From Vreelandella zhaodongensis (lineage in GTDB: Bacteria; Pseudomonadota; Gammaproteobacteria; Pseudomonadales; Halomonadaceae): 64,000 bases of DNA. The notes beneath the pieces are model-generated. The model worked only from the letters and a program-made list of their open reading frames with translations. It was not told where the DNA came from and did not search any database. This document shows, piece after piece, positions 25,798-35,105 of this stretch (positions are counted from its first letter, which is position 1; each line of letters begins with the position of its first letter). Position numbers and translations under genes: made by a program. The stretch lies in assembly GCF_013415115.1 (NCBI RefSeq), contig NZ_JACCDD010000010.1:1-64000 (forward strand), written 5' to 3'.

Positions 25798-26694
25798 ATG
25801 CTGCGAATCTCCGATCTTCAGGCTTTCGTTATGGTGGCCGACCTCAGTTCCTTTCATGCGGCGGCTGATCAACTCAATATTACCCAGCCGGCCTTGAGTC
25901 GACGCATTCACAAGCTAGAGGAGATGATTGGCGTGATGCTGTTCACCCGAACAACACGTCAGGTTCATCTAACCGCGGCAGGGCGCAATTTTCTTGAGCG
26001 GGCTCGTAAGATTGTCATCGACACCGAAGAGAGTTTGGCGAGTCTGCGCGGAGCTTCTTCAGACCGACGTGAACTGATACGCATTGGCTGTTTGCCATCG
26101 CTGGGTATGAAGCTGATTCCGCCGGTTCTGGACGAGTTCCTTAAGCGCTACCCGTTCGTCGCTCTCAGGGTATTGGACATGAACGCTATCGAATTAGTCG
26201 AAGAAGTGGCGAGAGGTACGCTAGATCTAGGTATCGGTATGTACACAGCCTCCAATCCCAATGTGCAGTTCAATTCGTTAGCTCGTGAGGCATTGGGAGT
26301 CGTCTGTCATCAGAAGCACCCGGTGGCTAAATGTGATGCGCTGCGCTGGCGGGATTTGCGCGACTATCCAATGGCATCGAATATCCAGCAGAGTGGCAAT
26401 TGGCTGAAAATCCAACGTGCTCTTGAAGATGAGGCCATCCAGCTTAATTGGTTTCACCAAGTTCGTTCGATGCTTGGGGCAGTAATGACGGTGCAGAGTG
26501 GTGATGGCTTGGCGGTAGTGCCGCGCTCCGCTGTTGATGTGCTGGGCATTCCTGGTTTGGTGTTTCGAGAGGTTGCCGAACCCACCATTCATCGTGACAT
26601 TGGCGTGTTGACCCCGAGTACTTCAATGCAGACGATTTATGTACGCGAGTTCGTCGCCAAAATAGAGGAGCACATGAGCTCACTTAATTGGTAG
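25798..26694 (+). CDS. LysR-family transcriptional regulator
   Basis: This 298-aa regulator has an N-terminal winged HTH (SSFHAAADQLNITQPALSRR at ~19-38) and a C-terminal LysR substrate-binding domain from ~90. It lies divergent from the TRAP/M81/amidase operon with a 128-bp shared promoter region, so it most likely controls that operon in response to the transported compound. The effector is unknown. Confidence 0.92.
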   Translation: MLRISDLQAFVMVADLSSFHAAADQLNITQPALSRRIHKLEEMIGVMLFTRTTRQVHLTAAGRNFLERARKIVIDTEESLASLRGASSDRRELIRIGCLPSLGMKLIPPVLDEFLKRYPFVALRVLDMNAIELVEEVARGTLDLGIGMYTASNPNVQFNSLAREALGVVCHQKHPVAKCDALRWRDLRDYPMASNIQQSGNWLKIQRALEDEAIQLNWFHQVRSMLGAVMTVQSGDGLAVVPRSAVDVLGIPGLVFREVAEPTIHRDIGVLTPSTSMQTIYVREFVAKIEEHMSSLNW

Positions 26695-26838
26695 CGAGGC
26701 GGAAATTGGTAGAGGGGCGCAAAATTTATTCACGTTATCCCCTGACTGATATTTTGCCTTGCACGAGAGACAGGCCACCGCCAAGCTATGCGGATACCGT
26801 GCGTAAAGCGATGTGAGTCAAGCAAAGAGGAACTCCCT

Positions 26839-28515
26839 ATGACCGAGCCTACTAACAATACCCGCCGCCATTCAGCCCAGGTGGTGGACGGCCCTGGCAA
26901 GGCGGCCAGCCGCGCGATGTTGCGGGCGGTGGGGTTTAACGATGATGACTTTACCAAGCCTCAGGTGGGCGTTGCGTCTACCTGGAGCATGGTGACCCCG
27001 TGCAATAGCCATATTGGTGAGTTGGCAGAGTTCGCCCGTGACGGTGCCGACGAGGCGGGTGGTAAAGGGGTAATCTTTAATACCATCACTATTTCCGATG
27101 GTATCGCCAACGGCACCGAAGGCATGAAGTACTCGCTGGTTTCCCGCGAAGTGATCGCCGATTCCATTGAAACCGTAGCGGGTTGTGAAGGCTTTGATGG
27201 GCTGGTGGCTATCGGCGGTTGCGATAAAAATATGCCGGGTTGCGTGATGGGCTTGGCGCGGCTGAATCGCCCCAGCGTGTTTGTGTATGGCGGCACCATT
27301 ATGCCCGGCAAGGGCCATACCGATATCGTGTCGGTATTTGAGGCGATGGGTGCGCACTCCCGTGGTGATATTGATCTGATCGAGCTCAAAAACATCGAAG
27401 AAACCGCCATCCCTGGCCCGGGTTCCTGTGGCGGTATGTACACCGCCAACACCATGGCATCTGCCATTGAAGCACTGGGTATGAGCCTGCCGGGTAGCTC
27501 GGCGCAGAATGCTATTTCCCAAGACAAGCGCGATGACTGTAAAGCGGCAGGTGAGGCCGTGCTGGCACTGCTGGCCAGTGACATCAAGCCTTCTGACATC
27601 ATGACCCGCGAAGCATTTGAGAATGCGATTACCGTGGTAATTGCGCTGGGTGGTTCTACTAACGCGGTGCTGCACTTGATTGGCATGGCGCGCACCATTG
27701 GTGTTGAACTGGCGCTTTCTGACTTCACTGAGATTGGCAAGCGCGTGCCGGTTCTCGCCGACCTTCGCCCCAGTGGCCACTATATGATGAGCGAGTTGGT
27801 GGCGATTGGCGGAATTCAGCCGCTGATGAAAATTCTGTTGGATGCTGGGCTACTGCACGGCGACTGCTTAACGGTGACGGGGAAAACGCTGGCCGAAAAC
27901 TTAGCAGATGTTGAACCGTATCCCATGGATCAGCAGATTATTGCGCCGCTGGGTAACCCGCTTAAAGCCGAAAGCCATCTGCGTATTCTGTTTGGCAACC
28001 TAGCACCGGAAGGTGCCGTGGCCAAAATTACCGGCAAGGAAGGTACGCGTTTTAGCGGTTCCGCTCGGGTGTTTGGCTCTGAAGAAGAGGCCCAGGCGCG
28101 CATTAACGATGGCACCGTGGTGGCGGGCGATGTCGTGGTGATTCGTTATGAAGGCCCGAAAGGCGGCCCTGGCATGCGCGAAATGCTTACGCCAACGTCT
28201 GCGATTATGGGGCGCGGCCTGGGAAATGATGTGGCGTTGATTACCGATGGGCGTTTCTCTGGCGGCAGCCATGGCTTTGTTGTCGGGCACGTATCACCGG
28301 AAGCCTTCGATGGTGGCCCGCTGGCGCTGGTTCAGGATGGCGATGCCATTACCATTGATGCAGAAGCCGACACCATTGAGGTGGACATCAGCGATGAGGA
28401 AATGATGCGCCGCCGTGCCGCTTGGAAGCAGCCAGAACCGCGTTATCGTAAAGGTGTGCTAGCGAAGTATGCCAAGTTGGTCAGTTCTGCCAGTACCGGT
28501 GCTGTGACTGATTAA
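26839..28515 (+). CDS. ilvD: Dihydroxy-acid dehydratase
   Basis: This 558-aa enzyme converts 2,3-dihydroxy-acids to 2-keto acids in valine, leucine, isoleucine and pantothenate synthesis. The Fe-S ligands are seen in [13 protein letters not shown] and [13 protein letters not shown], and the C-terminal domain carries [21 protein letters not shown] at 26839 (MTEPTNN) with AGAGGA upstream was chosen over the frame opening at 26788. It stands as a single gene. Confidence 0.96.
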   Translation: MTEPTNNTRRHSAQVVDGPGKAASRAMLRAVGFNDDDFTKPQVGVASTWSMVTPCNSHIGELAEFARDGADEAGGKGVIFNTITISDGIANGTEGMKYSLVSREVIADSIETVAGCEGFDGLVAIGGCDKNMPGCVMGLARLNRPSVFVYGGTIMPGKGHTDIVSVFEAMGAHSRGDIDLIELKNIEETAIPGPGSCGGMYTANTMASAIEALGMSLPGSSAQNAISQDKRDDCKAAGEAVLALLASDIKPSDIMTREAFENAITVVIALGGSTNAVLHLIGMARTIGVELALSDFTEIGKRVPVLADLRPSGHYMMSELVAIGGIQPLMKILLDAGLLHGDCLTVTGKTLAENLADVEPYPMDQQIIAPLGNPLKAESHLRILFGNLAPEGAVAKITGKEGTRFSGSARVFGSEEEAQARINDGTVVAGDVVVIRYEGPKGGPGMREMLTPTSAIMGRGLGNDVALITDGRFSGGSHGFVVGHVSPEAFDGGPLALVQDGDAITIDAEADTIEVDISDEEMMRRRAAWKQPEPRYRKGVLAKYAKLVSSASTGAVTD

Positions 28516-28562
28516 AGTGTGTCGCAATGCTGGCGGTGATGGCGCTAGGTAGGATAATGATG

Positions 28563-28583
28563 CCGCCCCAGTGAGTGGGGCGG
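28563..28583 (+). terminator. Hairpin downstream of ilvD
   Basis: CCGCCCCA-gtgag-TGGGGCGG forms a perfect 8-bp stem 48 nt past the ilvD stop. There is no strong T-tract, so termination efficiency is uncertain. Confidence 0.5.
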
Positions 28584-28635
28584 ATATTGTGAGAACACAA
28601 TACTGAGGAAGTGAGATCACGTTCAGCGGCTGTTG

Positions 28636-28908
28636 CTATGGCGTCTCCAGCTCTAACGTGCGACGCAAGACGTTGAGTTCATCAACATCCAGGTGCTCTA
28701 ACCTTCCGGCGAGCAGGTCGCTGATCTTTTGCACTGGAAGCCCCGCCCGGCGGGCGATTTCGCGGCTTCCCAGATCTGATACGGCGATCAGACGGGTAAT
28801 AATACGCATAAGGCGCGTACGTTTTTCTAAATCCCTGACATCGAGGTCAGGGCTGCTTCGCGGAGGATCTAGCGTTTCTGCGTGAGCAGTTGAGTATGCC
28901 GTACTCAT
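28636..28908 (-). CDS. Small helix-turn-helix protein (XRE/HigA-like)
   Basis: This 90-aa protein has an HTH at about 49-72 (SREIARRAGLPVQKISDLLAG) resembling the antitoxin-type XRE domain. The start is supported by GGAG five bases before the ATG. No toxin partner gene adjoins it, so it may be an orphan regulator. The G+C content is normal for the region. Confidence 0.7.
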   Translation of the reverse strand: MSTAYSTAHAETLDPPRSSPDLDVRDLEKRTRLMRIITRLIAVSDLGSREIARRAGLPVQKISDLLAGRLEHLDVDELNVLRRTLELETP

Positions 28909-29052
28909 GGGACTCCATCAGTCTGAAATGACAAGCACACAATGCCGCCAACTCGCGCGCTTTTCAATGCTACTTTGATTAAAATTTCGATCTATTTACA
29001 AACGCGCTCAATGCGACTAGCTCTGGTAAACTATGCGCCTTCTAATTTCCTG

Positions 29053-29075
29053 GTGAGCCGTCTGTGGCAGGCGGC
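29053..29075 (+). promoter_or_regulatory. Hairpin in the purE leader
   Basis: GAGCCG-tctgtggcagg-CGGCTC forms a stem about 50 nt before the purE start. It may be a leader hairpin or the terminator of an upstream transcript; no riboswitch class could be matched. Confidence 0.3.
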
Positions 29076-29124
29076 TCGTTAAACGCTTTATTGCTTTCGT
29101 AGGCCTTAGGCCGAGGAGTTTTAC

Positions 29125-29637
29125 ATGTCGAACAGCGCACCCAAAGTGGGCGTGATCATGGGGTCGAAATCTGATTGGCCCGTCATGGAACACGCGGTGG
29201 CGATGTTAGAGCGGCTGGGCGTTCCTTATGAAACTCGCGTTGTCTCCGCTCATCGCACTCCTGACTTGCTGTTCGATTACGCTAAAAGCGCTGCTGAACG
29301 TGGCCTGCAAGTGATTGTGGCAGGCGCTGGCGGTGCCGCTCATTTGCCGGGCATGGTGGCCTCCCAAACGGCGCTGCCAGTGTTGGGTGTGCCGGTGGAA
29401 TCCAAAGCGCTTAAAGGTCTGGACTCGCTGCTTTCAATTGCCCAGATGCCTGGCGGCATTGCTGTTGGAACGCTGGCGATTGGTAAAGCAGGCGCGACCA
29501 ATGCAGGCTTGTTGGCAGCACAAATTGTCGGTTTACAGGACACCGCCGTGCGTGAGGCGGTCGAGGCTTTCCGCGCAGAGCAAACCCAAATGGTGCTGGA
29601 TAACCCAGACCCGCGCCCCGATGCGGAAGCGAACTAA
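29125..29637 (+). CDS. purE: N5-carboxyaminoimidazole ribonucleotide mutase
   Basis: This 170-aa PurE class I enzyme moves the carboxylate to make CAIR in purine synthesis. [13 protein letters not shown] at the N-terminus, SAHRTPD at ~41-47 (the catalytic His loop) and [12 protein letters not shown] are diagnostic. GAGGAG precedes the ATG. It is followed 12 bp later by purK, its pathway partner. Confidence 0.96.
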   Translation: MSNSAPKVGVIMGSKSDWPVMEHAVAMLERLGVPYETRVVSAHRTPDLLFDYAKSAAERGLQVIVAGAGGAAHLPGMVASQTALPVLGVPVESKALKGLDSLLSIAQMPGGIAVGTLAIGKAGATNAGLLAAQIVGLQDTAVREAVEAFRAEQTQMVLDNPDPRPDAEAN

Positions 29638-29649
29638 GGAGTCCTGGTA

Positions 29650-30789
29650 ATGAGCTCTGGCATCTCAAAAAACATCGGTGTGTTAGGTGCGGGCCAGTTA
29701 GGCCGCATGTTGGCGCTGGCGGGCTACCCGCTAGGTAATCGCTTCACGTTTCTAGACACGACGGGCAACCCAAGCGCGGGTATTGGCGATGTGATTGTCG
29801 ACCCCAATAACCAGCACTTGGCGGAATTTCTCGATAAGGTCGATGTAGTGACCTATGAGTTTGAGCACTTGCCCGTAGCGCTGGTTGAGCAAATTGAGCA
29901 GCACAAGCCGGTTTACCCAGGAAGCCGAGCGATTGCGGTTTGCCAAAACCGTGTCGAAGAGAAAGCGTTATTTGACCGCTTAGGCATTCCCACGCCTGCT
30001 TATCGTATTGTTGAGAGCGCTGAACAGCTTGAGGCGGCCGCTAATGAACTGGGCTGCCCCGTTGTCGCTAAATCGGTGACTGAGGGCTATGACGGTAAAG
30101 GCCAAGCGGTACTCAAAGCGCCGGAACAGGCCAAAGAGGCGTGGAACAGTATTGGCCATCCCCAGTTGATCGTTGAAGCGTTTGTCGATTTTGTGCGGGA
30201 AGTCTCGATGATTGCCGTACGCGGCCGCGATGGGAGTGTGGTGTTTTATCCCATGGCGGAAAACCAGCACGTGGGCGGCATTTTACGCTACTCCGTTGCG
30301 CCGCTGCCGGATTTAGCTGCCAGCGTTCAAGAGACAGCCGACAGCTACATTCGCATGCTGTTGGATGAACTGGATTACGTGGGCGTGATGGCGTTGGAAC
30401 TCTTTCAAACGCGTGATGGCAGCTTGCTGGCTAATGAGATGGCTCCACGGGTACACAATTCTGGCCACTGGACCATGGATGGCGCGGCCACCAGCCAGTT
30501 TGAAAACCATCTGCGCGCTGTACAAGGCCTTCCGCTTGGCAGCACTCAAGCCATTGCGCCCACCTGCATGGTGAACGTCATTGGTCAGGAAGGCGACAAT
30601 GCCGCGATGCTGGCGATTGGCAATACTCACATGCACCGCTATGACAAAGAAGAGCGAGCAGGGCGTAAGCTCGCGCATGTCAATGTTATCGCTGACACGC
30701 ATGCTGAGTTGCTTGAAAAAGTGCGTGCTTGTCAGGCACTGCTACCTGATGCGCCGCCAGTGGCGTGGAGTTTCGAAAGCTCGCTGTAA
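29650..30789 (+). CDS. purK: N5-carboxyaminoimidazole ribonucleotide synthase
   Basis: This 379-aa ATP-grasp enzyme carboxylates AIR with bicarbonate. It opens with IGVLGAGQLGRMLALAG, and the ATP-grasp core includes VVAKSVTEGYDGKGQ and ALELFQTRDGSLLANEMAPR. AAGGAG lies before the ATG. It forms the purEK operon with the gene 12 bp upstream and ends at a strong terminator. Confidence 0.96.
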   Translation: MSSGISKNIGVLGAGQLGRMLALAGYPLGNRFTFLDTTGNPSAGIGDVIVDPNNQHLAEFLDKVDVVTYEFEHLPVALVEQIEQHKPVYPGSRAIAVCQNRVEEKALFDRLGIPTPAYRIVESAEQLEAAANELGCPVVAKSVTEGYDGKGQAVLKAPEQAKEAWNSIGHPQLIVEAFVDFVREVSMIAVRGRDGSVVFYPMAENQHVGGILRYSVAPLPDLAASVQETADSYIRMLLDELDYVGVMALELFQTRDGSLLANEMAPRVHNSGHWTMDGAATSQFENHLRAVQGLPLGSTQAIAPTCMVNVIGQEGDNAAMLAIGNTHMHRYDKEERAGRKLAHVNVIADTHAELLEKVRACQALLPDAPPVAWSFESSL

Positions 30790-30803
30790 TGACCGCACTG
30801 CCG

Positions 30804-30832
30804 AAAAGCCGCCCCAATAGGGCGGCTTTTTG
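30804..30832 (+). terminator. Rho-independent terminator of purEK
   Basis: AAAAGCCGCCC-caata-GGGCGGCTTTT is a perfect 11-bp stem ending in T5. The symmetric A/T arms allow it to act also for the minus-strand gene that ends at 30838. Confidence 0.92.
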
Positions 30833-30837
30833 ATTGG

Positions 30838-31662
30838 TTATCTCGCCAGCTGACCGCTAAGCAGCAGCCATAGTGCGATTAAAGCAAAGTGCCCCGGATA
30901 CCAAGCAAGCCATAGGCGGCGCGGCATGGCCAGTACCACAGGCGGAACGCGCTGAGCAGCCCCTGCTGCAAGCACGAGTACAACTATGCAGGTGCCTACC
31001 GTGAACGATTTTGCCATATCGGAGGCATTCATCTGACCTGCGATCCATAGCACTGGGAAGGCGGCTAAACCTGCCCACAAACGAGATTTTAGCGCGTCGC
31101 GAGTTTCGTTCAATGCCTGCATGGCGAACATTAATAGCGGAATTAGTAGCAAACCGTTATGGCCGTATTCCACCCAGAACCCCAGCAGATACCACAGTGT
31201 GACGCCTACCCCAGCGCCGAGCATTAGCCATCCGAAACCAATGGTTTGCTGTTGGTAGTGCTGCCAGCCTTGGCGCACTAAAGTACCTATCGCCAAACCA
31301 CTGGCCAGCGTAAAGCAAACATTGAGAATAAAGGCATCTGAGGCGCGCGGCATCATCATGTAAGGGATTTGCGCTGCCAGGCCGATAATTAAAATACGCC
31401 ATGCATAGCGCAGCGGGTTGCGTGTGTTAAACAGTCCGTGCCAAGCCACCATGGCCGCAAACAACGGAAACGCAATGCGGCCGATGGAAGAACCTGCCCA
31501 GCCTAAATCCCACCCGGTTGGCAGCACATAGCGCGTTAGGTGGTCCACCGTCATGGTCAATAGTGCTAGCCATTGTCCCCATGCTGTCCAGTGTGAAGAA
31601 GGACGTACGTCATGAGAAGTGTCTGTTGCGGTGAATGCCTGCGCAGTGGTTTGTTCAGCCAT
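30838..31662 (-). CDS. TraX-family membrane protein
   Basis: This 274-aa polytopic protein (about 8 spans) matches the TraX family: MTVDHLTRYVLP, SSIGRIAFPLFAAMVA and NVCFTLASGLAIG. F-plasmid TraX acetylates pilin, but chromosomal members in non-conjugative contexts have no established role. No other transfer gene lies here. Confidence 0.85.
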   Translation of the reverse strand: MAEQTTAQAFTATDTSHDVRPSSHWTAWGQWLALLTMTVDHLTRYVLPTGWDLGWAGSSIGRIAFPLFAAMVAWHGLFNTRNPLRYAWRILIIGLAAQIPYMMMPRASDAFILNVCFTLASGLAIGTLVRQGWQHYQQQTIGFGWLMLGAGVGVTLWYLLGFWVEYGHNGLLLIPLLMFAMQALNETRDALKSRLWAGLAAFPVLWIAGQMNASDMAKSFTVGTCIVVLVLAAGAAQRVPPVVLAMPRRLWLAWYPGHFALIALWLLLSGQLAR

Positions 31663-31754
31663 GGTACTTCCTTGTGAGTTTTTACTTACTGGGTTAGAGA
31701 CCCAGTTTGGCTGAGCAAGTTCGGTGCATGTTGACGTGTCTTCAGTGAAACATG

Positions 31755-32921
31755 TTAGCCGCGTCCTTCAACACGACGTTCCATGTCGTAAACAGGGTGA
31801 CCTAACGCCCATACTTGATCAATCGCCCAGTGCTCTTCAGAAAGAACGATAAAATCGGCGTCAGCACCAGGTACTAGGCGCCCTTTGCGAGGCAACTTTA
31901 GTGTATCGGCAGCAGTCGTCGATGCGCATCTTAAGGCATGCTCAATGCTGATACTGTGTTCATTGATACACTCGCCTAGTACCTCGAATAAGCTACTCAA
32001 TCTACCGGGCTTAAGGCCCACAAAGCGCCGTTGGTCGTCAAATTCTGGCAGTGAGGCGTTGGCATCTGAGGATAGGCTGATTTGGCTAGGGTCAATGCGT
32101 GCTTTAAGTGCTCTGGCGACGGCTTCTGATGCTGGGACTTCGCCGCCAGCTAATAATTCTGGCGTCGTACTGGTAGTAAAGTCGATCAGGCCGCCTTCGC
32201 GAGCAAAGCGCAGGCCATCTTCAAACAACGCGGCGGTGCGGTTGATATGGGTAGGGTAGAACTGTGATAACGGGATAGCGCTGTGTTTAGCAACCTCACG
32301 CAGCGGTTCTAAGTGAGAGTCGGTATCGCCGGTGTGGATAAAGACAATCCCTGATTTTCCTGCCAACAAGCCTGCAGTACGGGCATCTGAGGCGAGCCGC
32401 GTTAGCTCCTGGGTCGTCGGTTGAGAACCTCGGTGATCGCTAATGGCGACTTCGCCCACACCAATAAACTCCGGAATATAGAGAATATCGCTGGCGATGG
32501 AGCCCGTGAGCGTTACCGGTGGCAGTTGATAAGAGCCTGTATAGGCGTAAGCGGTTAAGCCGCCAGCAGCGAGCTCTCGGGCTTTACCAATTAAATTAGC
32601 CGGTGTGCGAGTCAGTGCATCGGTGCCTAGAGCGCCAATCAGTGTCGTGACGCCAGAGGCACAGGCATCTTGCAGGCTTAGTTCTGCCGTTCGATTACCA
32701 AAACCACCTTCACCGCCACCACCGATATAGTGAACCAACGGATCGACTAAGCCAGGGATGACCCGTCGTCCTTCAAGGTCTACGGTGGTAATTAATGACC
32801 CCAGGTTCAACGCTTCGGAGGCGTCTATTACTGCCGCAATTCGCTGGTCAGCGATTAGCAAGTGGCATAGCCCACGGGGTTCTGGTGTGAAAAGCTGGGC
32901 ATTTTTAACAAGAGTCAGCAT
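31755..32921 (-). CDS. iadA: Isoaspartyl dipeptidase-like amidohydrolase with altered metal ligands
   Basis: This 388-aa protein resembles beta-aspartyl peptidase across its length: the GGGGEGGFGNRT loop, VAISDHRGSQ, VFIHTGD, YPTHINR and LSSDANAS, which supply the later metal and catalytic residues. However, the first-strand HxH is LVH (L62-V63-H64), and the position of the carboxylated lysine reads GVGEVAISDHR, with Glu157. Comparison to E. coli IadA is from memory. ATG at 32921 was preferred to a TTG at 32939. It may have shifted chemistry or be inactive. It sits after a basic amino-acid binding protein gene. Confidence 0.75.
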   Translation of the reverse strand: MLTLVKNAQLFTPEPRGLCHLLIADQRIAAVIDASEALNLGSLITTVDLEGRRVIPGLVDPLVHYIGGGGEGGFGNRTAELSLQDACASGVTTLIGALGTDALTRTPANLIGKARELAAGGLTAYAYTGSYQLPPVTLTGSIASDILYIPEFIGVGEVAISDHRGSQPTTQELTRLASDARTAGLLAGKSGIVFIHTGDTDSHLEPLREVAKHSAIPLSQFYPTHINRTAALFEDGLRFAREGGLIDFTTSTTPELLAGGEVPASEAVARALKARIDPSQISLSSDANASLPEFDDQRRFVGLKPGRLSSLFEVLGECINEHSISIEHALRCASTTAADTLKLPRKGRLVPGADADFIVLSEEHWAIDQVWALGHPVYDMERRVEGRG

Positions 32922-32952
32922 GTGCTTCCCAAGGGGCAACAGGTGTAAGATG

Positions 32953-32975
32953 TGCGCCGGCCATTGGCCGGCGCA
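32953..32975 (-). terminator. Long palindrome between binding protein and amidohydrolase
   Basis: TGCGCCGGCCA/TGGCCGGCGCA is a perfect stem with a minimal loop, 38 nt downstream of the 33014 stop. It has no T-tract, so it may be an mRNA-stabilising or partial termination element. Confidence 0.5.
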
Positions 32976-33013
32976 GAGATCGTGCTTATAGGCTAGACAA
33001 TACTTAGTCGGAC

Positions 33014-33811
33014 TTATAAACGAACATCGTAGTTGAAGTAGCGGTTCATGATTTCATCATAGGTGCCATCTTCTTTCAGTGCGCTCAATGCTTCATTGAA
33101 CCGCTCTGCCAGGGCTTCATCCCGCGGACGAAATGCGACGCCTACCCCTTTACCAAAGATATGCTCAGGCTCTTTGATGAAATCGCTGATGCGTTGAAAC
33201 TGGCTTTCAGGCGTATCAATTTCAATAGCGGCCTCAGCAATTGGATAATCCATAAAGGTGAGATCCAAACGCCCAGCAAGCAGGTCAGTGACGACGTCGT
33301 CGACGCCAGTGTAGCGGCGAATTTCTAGCACATCGCCGTAGAGTTCAGTGACGTAGTTATCCTGCAGCGTCGCCCGCTGAACACCGACTGTTAGACCTTC
33401 GAGACTGGCTCGGTCTTCAATGTCGATGTCGTGCTCATGGGTGGTGATCCAGGCGCTAGGTGTTGTGTAATAGGGCTCTGAAAACAGCACGCGTTGAGCC
33501 CGCTCATCGGTGATCGCCATAGACGACATAATGGCGTCGTAGTTACGGGCGAGAAGGCCAGGGATAATGCCGTCCCAGTCCTGCTCGACCCAGGTGCAGC
33601 TAATGTCTAGGTAGGCGCAAACGGCGTCGCCCAGTTCGATTTCAAAACCGGTAAGGGTGCCGTCAGCTTCACGGTACATAAAGGGCTCGTAGGGAATGTC
33701 GACGCCCAGACGAACTTCATCATAGTCTCGAGCGACCGCATTGGTAGTGACCAACGAGGTTGTAAAACCAACAGCTAAGATAGCGGCGAAGGGTAGCGTT
33801 GCATTACGCAT
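33014..33811 (-). CDS. Basic amino-acid ABC transporter binding protein (paralog 1)
   Basis: This 265-aa periplasmic protein has a Sec signal (mature part starts near RDYDEVRLGVDIPYEPF). The SBP_bac_3 fold shows TGFEIELGDAVCAYL and WDGIIPGLLARNYDAIMSSM, features of lysine/arginine/ornithine/histidine receptors. AGGAG precedes ATG 33811. It is one of three tandem paralogs and the most divergent of them (C-terminal FNYDVRL instead of YFGE). Confidence 0.9.
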   Translation of the reverse strand: MRNATLPFAAILAVGFTTSLVTTNAVARDYDEVRLGVDIPYEPFMYREADGTLTGFEIELGDAVCAYLDISCTWVEQDWDGIIPGLLARNYDAIMSSMAITDERAQRVLFSEPYYTTPSAWITTHEHDIDIEDRASLEGLTVGVQRATLQDNYVTELYGDVLEIRRYTGVDDVVTDLLAGRLDLTFMDYPIAEAAIEIDTPESQFQRISDFIKEPEHIFGKGVGVAFRPRDEALAERFNEALSALKEDGTYDEIMNRYFNYDVRL

Positions 33812-33983
33812 AGTAGTCTCCTGAAGCATTTTTAAGTATGGGTAGTGACATGCCTAGCGGCAATTTACGTTAGCTAAAGCATGGGGGGGCGCTAAGCGCA
33901 GAATTGCTTTGCGTTATTATTAACGCACAGCAAGGATCACGCGCAGGGGCGTGAGATGGCACGGGCGTGCCAAGAGGGGAAGG

Positions 33984-34097
33984 CTATTCGTCGAACCACT
34001 CGCTCAGGTAGAACTGAGCAATATCGCCGTGGCTACCTGGGCGTAGCACACACAGGGGTGGCGATAGGATTGGCGCTTTAAAAAGAGGTGTATACAT
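33984..34097 (-). CDS. Possible small protein (37 aa)
   Basis: An open frame starts with ATG at 34097, preceded by GAGAGG six bases away, and ends at TAG 33984-33986. The peptide begins MYTPLFKAPILSPPL and ends GDIAQFYLSEWFDE. It has no match I recognise. It lies between two binding-protein genes, downstream of a hairpin. It is either a genuine small protein or a degenerated relic; coding status is unproven. Confidence 0.35.
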   Translation of the reverse strand: MYTPLFKAPILSPPLCVLRPGSHGDIAQFYLSEWFDE

Positions 34098-34117
34098 AGT
34101 TGCCTCTCGCGGTATAA

Positions 34118-34138
34118 GCCTCCCCTCAGTGGGGAGGC
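34118..34138 (-). terminator. Intercistronic hairpin after paralog 2
   Basis: GCCTCCCC-tcagt-GGGGAGGC is an 8-bp stem 18 nt past the 34156 stop on the minus strand. It is followed by TTATACC, so it is a weak terminator or a processing stem. Confidence 0.5.
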
Positions 34139-34155
34139 ATACAGACTTCTAGTGC

Positions 34156-34926
34156 TTAATCTTCACCGAAGTAACGCTCGTGAATACGATCATAGGTGCC
34201 ATCTTCTTTTACGGCAGCAATAGCTTTGTTAAAACGCTCGGCTAGGGCTTCATCACGTGGCCGAAGAGCAATGGCAAGTCCATCACCAAAGTACTTGTAG
34301 GGCTCATTGATCATATCGCCGATCACACGGTACTCACTGCGCTCGCTATCCAATAGCGTCGTTTTACCAACAGGGTAATTCACAAAGACGATATCGACGC
34401 GTTCTGCTTCCATATCCAGCAGCATATCATCCACGCTTGCGTAACGGCGAATGGTGGCGATATCCCCATATAAGTCAGTCGCGTAATTATCTTGCAGTGT
34501 GCCGCGCTGAACACCTAGGATCAGACCATCGATGTTCGCTTCGTTCACGTCTTCAAGTGCCATATCAACGGGGCCGAACCAAGCAGAGGGGACCGTTAAA
34601 TAGGAGTCTGTGAACAGCACTTGGGCACGTCGCTCCTCGTTGATCGTCATCGAGGACATGATGGCGTCGTAATTACGCGCAAGCAGGCCAGGAATAATAC
34701 CATCCCACTGCTGTTCTACCCATTCGCAGGTGACTTCCATTTGCTCGCAAAGGGCATTGCCGAGATCGATGTCAAATCCCGTAAGCTCACCTTCGGGGGT
34801 ACGGTACTCCATCGGCTCGTAAGGAACATCGACACCAAAACGTATGTGGTCGTAGCTATCACGCGCTTGAGCGTGGCCAATGGCCAGAGATGCTGCGGTG
34901 ATAGAGATGAGTATAAAACTTTTCAT
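34156..34926 (-). CDS. Basic amino-acid ABC transporter binding protein (paralog 2)
   Basis: This 256-aa secreted receptor has a signal peptide ending near AQA (~21) and a mature start RDSYDHIRFGVDVPYEPMEY. Domain features are the same as its neighbours: FDIDLGNALCEQM, WDGIIPGLLARNYDAIMSSM, VQRGTLQDNYATDLYG and a C-terminal YFGED. It is clearly a duplicate of paralog 3. Ligand residues differ slightly, so specificity may too. Confidence 0.9.
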   Translation of the reverse strand: MKSFILISITAASLAIGHAQARDSYDHIRFGVDVPYEPMEYRTPEGELTGFDIDLGNALCEQMEVTCEWVEQQWDGIIPGLLARNYDAIMSSMTINEERRAQVLFTDSYLTVPSAWFGPVDMALEDVNEANIDGLILGVQRGTLQDNYATDLYGDIATIRRYASVDDMLLDMEAERVDIVFVNYPVGKTTLLDSERSEYRVIGDMINEPYKYFGDGLAIALRPRDEALAERFNKAIAAVKEDGTYDRIHERYFGED

Positions 34927-35066
34927 AAAGTTCCCTGTTAAAACGAGCCCTCAAATAGCTTGCTCAGCGCGGATGAACTAAAAGGTAAATGCGAGGCTTG
35001 CTTTATTGAGGTCGTCAGTACTCTTTATATTGTTGATTGTTTAGCTGTTTTGGTGGCATCTATAGA

Positions 35067-35089
35067 ACACCCTCGGAGACCGAGGGTGT
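35067..35089 (-). terminator. Intercistronic hairpin after paralog 3
   Basis: ACACCCTCGG-aga-CCGAGGGTGT is a perfect 10-bp stem 17 nt past the 35106 stop. With no clear T-run it is likely an attenuating or mRNA 3'-protecting element that lets the first binding protein be made in excess. Confidence 0.55.
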
Positions 35090-35105
35090 AATGAGCCGTT
35101 AGCCG

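Noticed and set aside
26872-27780. 302-aa open frame opposite ilvD
   Set aside because: It is antisense to a fully conserved housekeeping gene, His/Arg-rich in composition and matches no family; it is a shadow of ilvD codon use.
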